A stretch of DNA of 6,080 nucleotides from UBA8516 sp964434855 (GTDB lineage Archaea; Thermoproteota; Nitrososphaeria; Nitrososphaerales; Nitrosopumilaceae), in the NCBI GenBank assembly GCA_964434855.1, contig CAYSWR010000052.1:1-6080 (forward strand), in the 5' to 3' direction. Positions 5,018 through 6,080 of this stretch are shown in pieces. The notes under the pieces were generated by a model. The model ran no database searches and had not been told where the DNA came from. It worked only from the letters and a program-made list of their open reading frames with translations. A program made the position numbers and the translations under genes. Within the stretch, counting starts at the first letter, position 1. The number at the start of each line of letters is the position of its first letter.

Positions 5018-6080
5018 ATGGTAGATAGTAATTACAAAATGTCACTCTTAGTTATAGCAGTGTTACTCTTAACTAGCATCGCGGTTGCAATTATTTCATT
5101 AACATTTCCAAGTGCATATGCTATTTCTCCACAAGGAAACAAACCTGGAAAGGTTGAAGATCTTACCCTGGTTTTTTCTTCAAACCAAGTAACACTAGAC
5201 TGGATTGAGCCAGACAATAATGGCTCTCCTATCATTGGGTATAAAATAGAATCACAAAAACCCATGAATCAAGGATTTACCACTGTAAAAATTACTGATG
5301 ATACAGAAACATTTTTTGTAATTACGGGATTAGACCCATCTACAACTTATAATTTCAAAGTTAGTGCTATCAACGCTATAGGTATTGGTCCTGCATCAAA
5401 CGAGAGAGGAGGATCTACTCTTGCCCCGACTCGCTCAATTACCATAATAAAAGATACAGTTCCAGATGATCCACAAGACTTTGACTTTACTACTATAGGT
5501 ACCGGCCTTAGCTCATTTAGCCTAGTTGACGACGGTGGTGATACATTAAACACACAGACATTTACTGGCCTTGGGCTTCGTACATATACAATAACAGAAG
5601 ATGCTGTAAACGGTTTTGTTGTTACAGATATCACATGTGTTGATAATGGCGCTACTATAACTAAAGATATTCCAAATCGAACTGTTAAAATTAAATTAAA
5701 CGAACATGATACACCTGTTTGCACTTTTACTAACACTCAACAACAACAAGGCACTGGCACCATCATAGTTGAGAAACAGACCAATCCAAATGGAGCAGCT
5801 GGCTCTTTTACATTTACTGGCACTGCAGATGGTGCAATATCTGACGGAGAACAAATTAGAGTTGAAGATCTTCTTCCAGGTCGGTACACTTCAACAGAAT
5901 CTAACCCAGGTCAAACATTTGATCTTACATCAATCATATGTGATGATGCCAACAGCTCAGGCAATATCAATAACAGAAGAGCTACATTTAACGTAGAAGG
6001 AGGAGAGACTGTCACATGCACTTTCACCAACACGCAACAACAAGTCACTGGCCGAACAATTACAATAATAAAAGATACAG
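5018..6080 (+). CDS. Exported surface protein: fibronectin type III plus repeated prealbumin-like domains, C-terminus cut by window edge
   Basis: ATG at 5018 opens a frame with no stop through 6080 (354 codons). A signal peptide covers residues 1-35 (hydrophobic 9-30, cleavage near SAYA/IS). A fibronectin type III domain spans about 43-134, with the usual Trp62, Tyr75, Leu105 and Tyr111 (GLDPSTTYNFKVSAINAIG). Prealbumin-like (SpaA-like) repeats follow: unit 1 at about 139-244, unit 2 at 245-345, and a third starting at 346. Each complete unit begins with an ITIIKDT or IIVEKQT strand, has a YTITED or YTSTES turn, and closes with CTFTNTQQQ. Each carries one Cys pair (207/235 and 308/334). Such domains are stalk-like modules of extracellular adhesins and envelope proteins. 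Total length is unknown and probably large. A second possible start is the ATG at 5039 (residue 8). Confidence 0.9.
   Translation, partial: MVDSNYKMSLLVIAVLLLTSIAVAIISLTFPSAYAISPQGNKPGKVEDLTLVFSSNQVTLDWIEPDNNGSPIIGYKIESQKPMNQGFTTVKITDDTETFFVITGLDPSTTYNFKVSAINAIGIGPASNERGGSTLAPTRSITIIKDTVPDDPQDFDFTTIGTGLSSFSLVDDGGDTLNTQTFTGLGLRTYTITEDAVNGFVVTDITCVDNGATITKDIPNRTVKIKLNEHDTPVCTFTNTQQQQGTGTIIVEKQTNPNGAAGSFTFTGTADGAISDGEQIRVEDLLPGRYTSTESNPGQTFDLTSIICDDANSSGNINNRRATFNVEGGETVTCTFTNTQQQVTGRTITIIKDT
5432..6080 (+). repeat. Tandem prealbumin-like domain repeats within the surface-protein gene
   Basis: Unit 1 covers about 5432-5749, unit 2 about 5750-6052, and unit 3 begins at 6053 and leaves the window. 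The start of unit 3 (6057-6080) matches that of unit 1 (5436-5459) at 23 of 24 bases, whereas unit 2 starts differently. The distance is 621 bases, exactly 207 codons. The likely duplication unit is therefore a pair of domains (A-B) rather than one. Confidence 0.75.

Noticed and set aside
5032..5996. Minus-strand frames at 5032-5265 and 5347-5736 and a plus frame at 5769-5996
   Set aside because: They are out-of-frame readings of the repeat-rich surface protein, which has a continuous frame with recognisable domains.
1..6080. CRISPR array, insertion sequence, rRNA or integration site
   Set aside because: No regularly spaced repeats, transposase, terminal inverted repeats or RNA gene signatures were seen. 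The only large repeats are the protease duplication and the surface-protein domains.

Overview
The window looks like a chromosomal segment of an ammonia-oxidising archaeon (Nitrososphaerota, most like Nitrosopumilus, Nitrosarchaeum or Nitrosotenuis). The grounds are AT-rich DNA, a 3-hydroxyacyl-CoA dehydrogenase of the thaumarchaeal type, archaeal TATA-like boxes about 31 bases before start codons, almost no Shine-Dalgarno sequences, and frequent TTG starts. The lineage call is inference from reading the proteins, not from a search.

Layout. Bases 1-840 (minus) hold the N-terminal 280 residues of a 3-hydroxyacyl-CoA dehydrogenase that runs off the left edge. It is transcribed divergently from a 219-residue protein with a PD-(D/E)XK nuclease-like core (945-1604, plus). 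Next comes an orphan HicB-like protein (1716-1934, plus) whose TATA box is bracketed by an inverted repeat. Convergent with it, and overlapping its 3' end, is a 30-codon minus-strand ORF with its own promoter (1921-2013). Then come two tandem, roughly 80% identical, secreted matrixin-like zinc metalloproteases (2053-2697 and 2778-3422, both minus). A short plus-strand remnant of the nuclease-like gene lies between them.

Bases 3423-3706 form a divergent intergenic region with hairpins and a terminator-like stem, possibly a small RNA or a leader. It is followed on the plus strand by a secreted subtilisin-like protease (3707-4855). The window ends in a large exported surface protein with one fibronectin type III domain and repeated prealbumin-like (SpaA-like) domains (from 5018, cut by the right edge).

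How it fits together. The left side is central carbon metabolism plus small regulatory or nuclease-like genes. The right side is a cell-surface block: three exported proteases and a repeat-rich exported adhesin or envelope protein. Joint action of the proteases on surface proteins or external peptides is plausible but is only inferred from signal peptides and proximity. The most informative structural story is the protease duplication. It includes the promoter region, and the promoter of one copy sits inside a decayed fragment of the nuclease-like gene found about 1.3 kb away.
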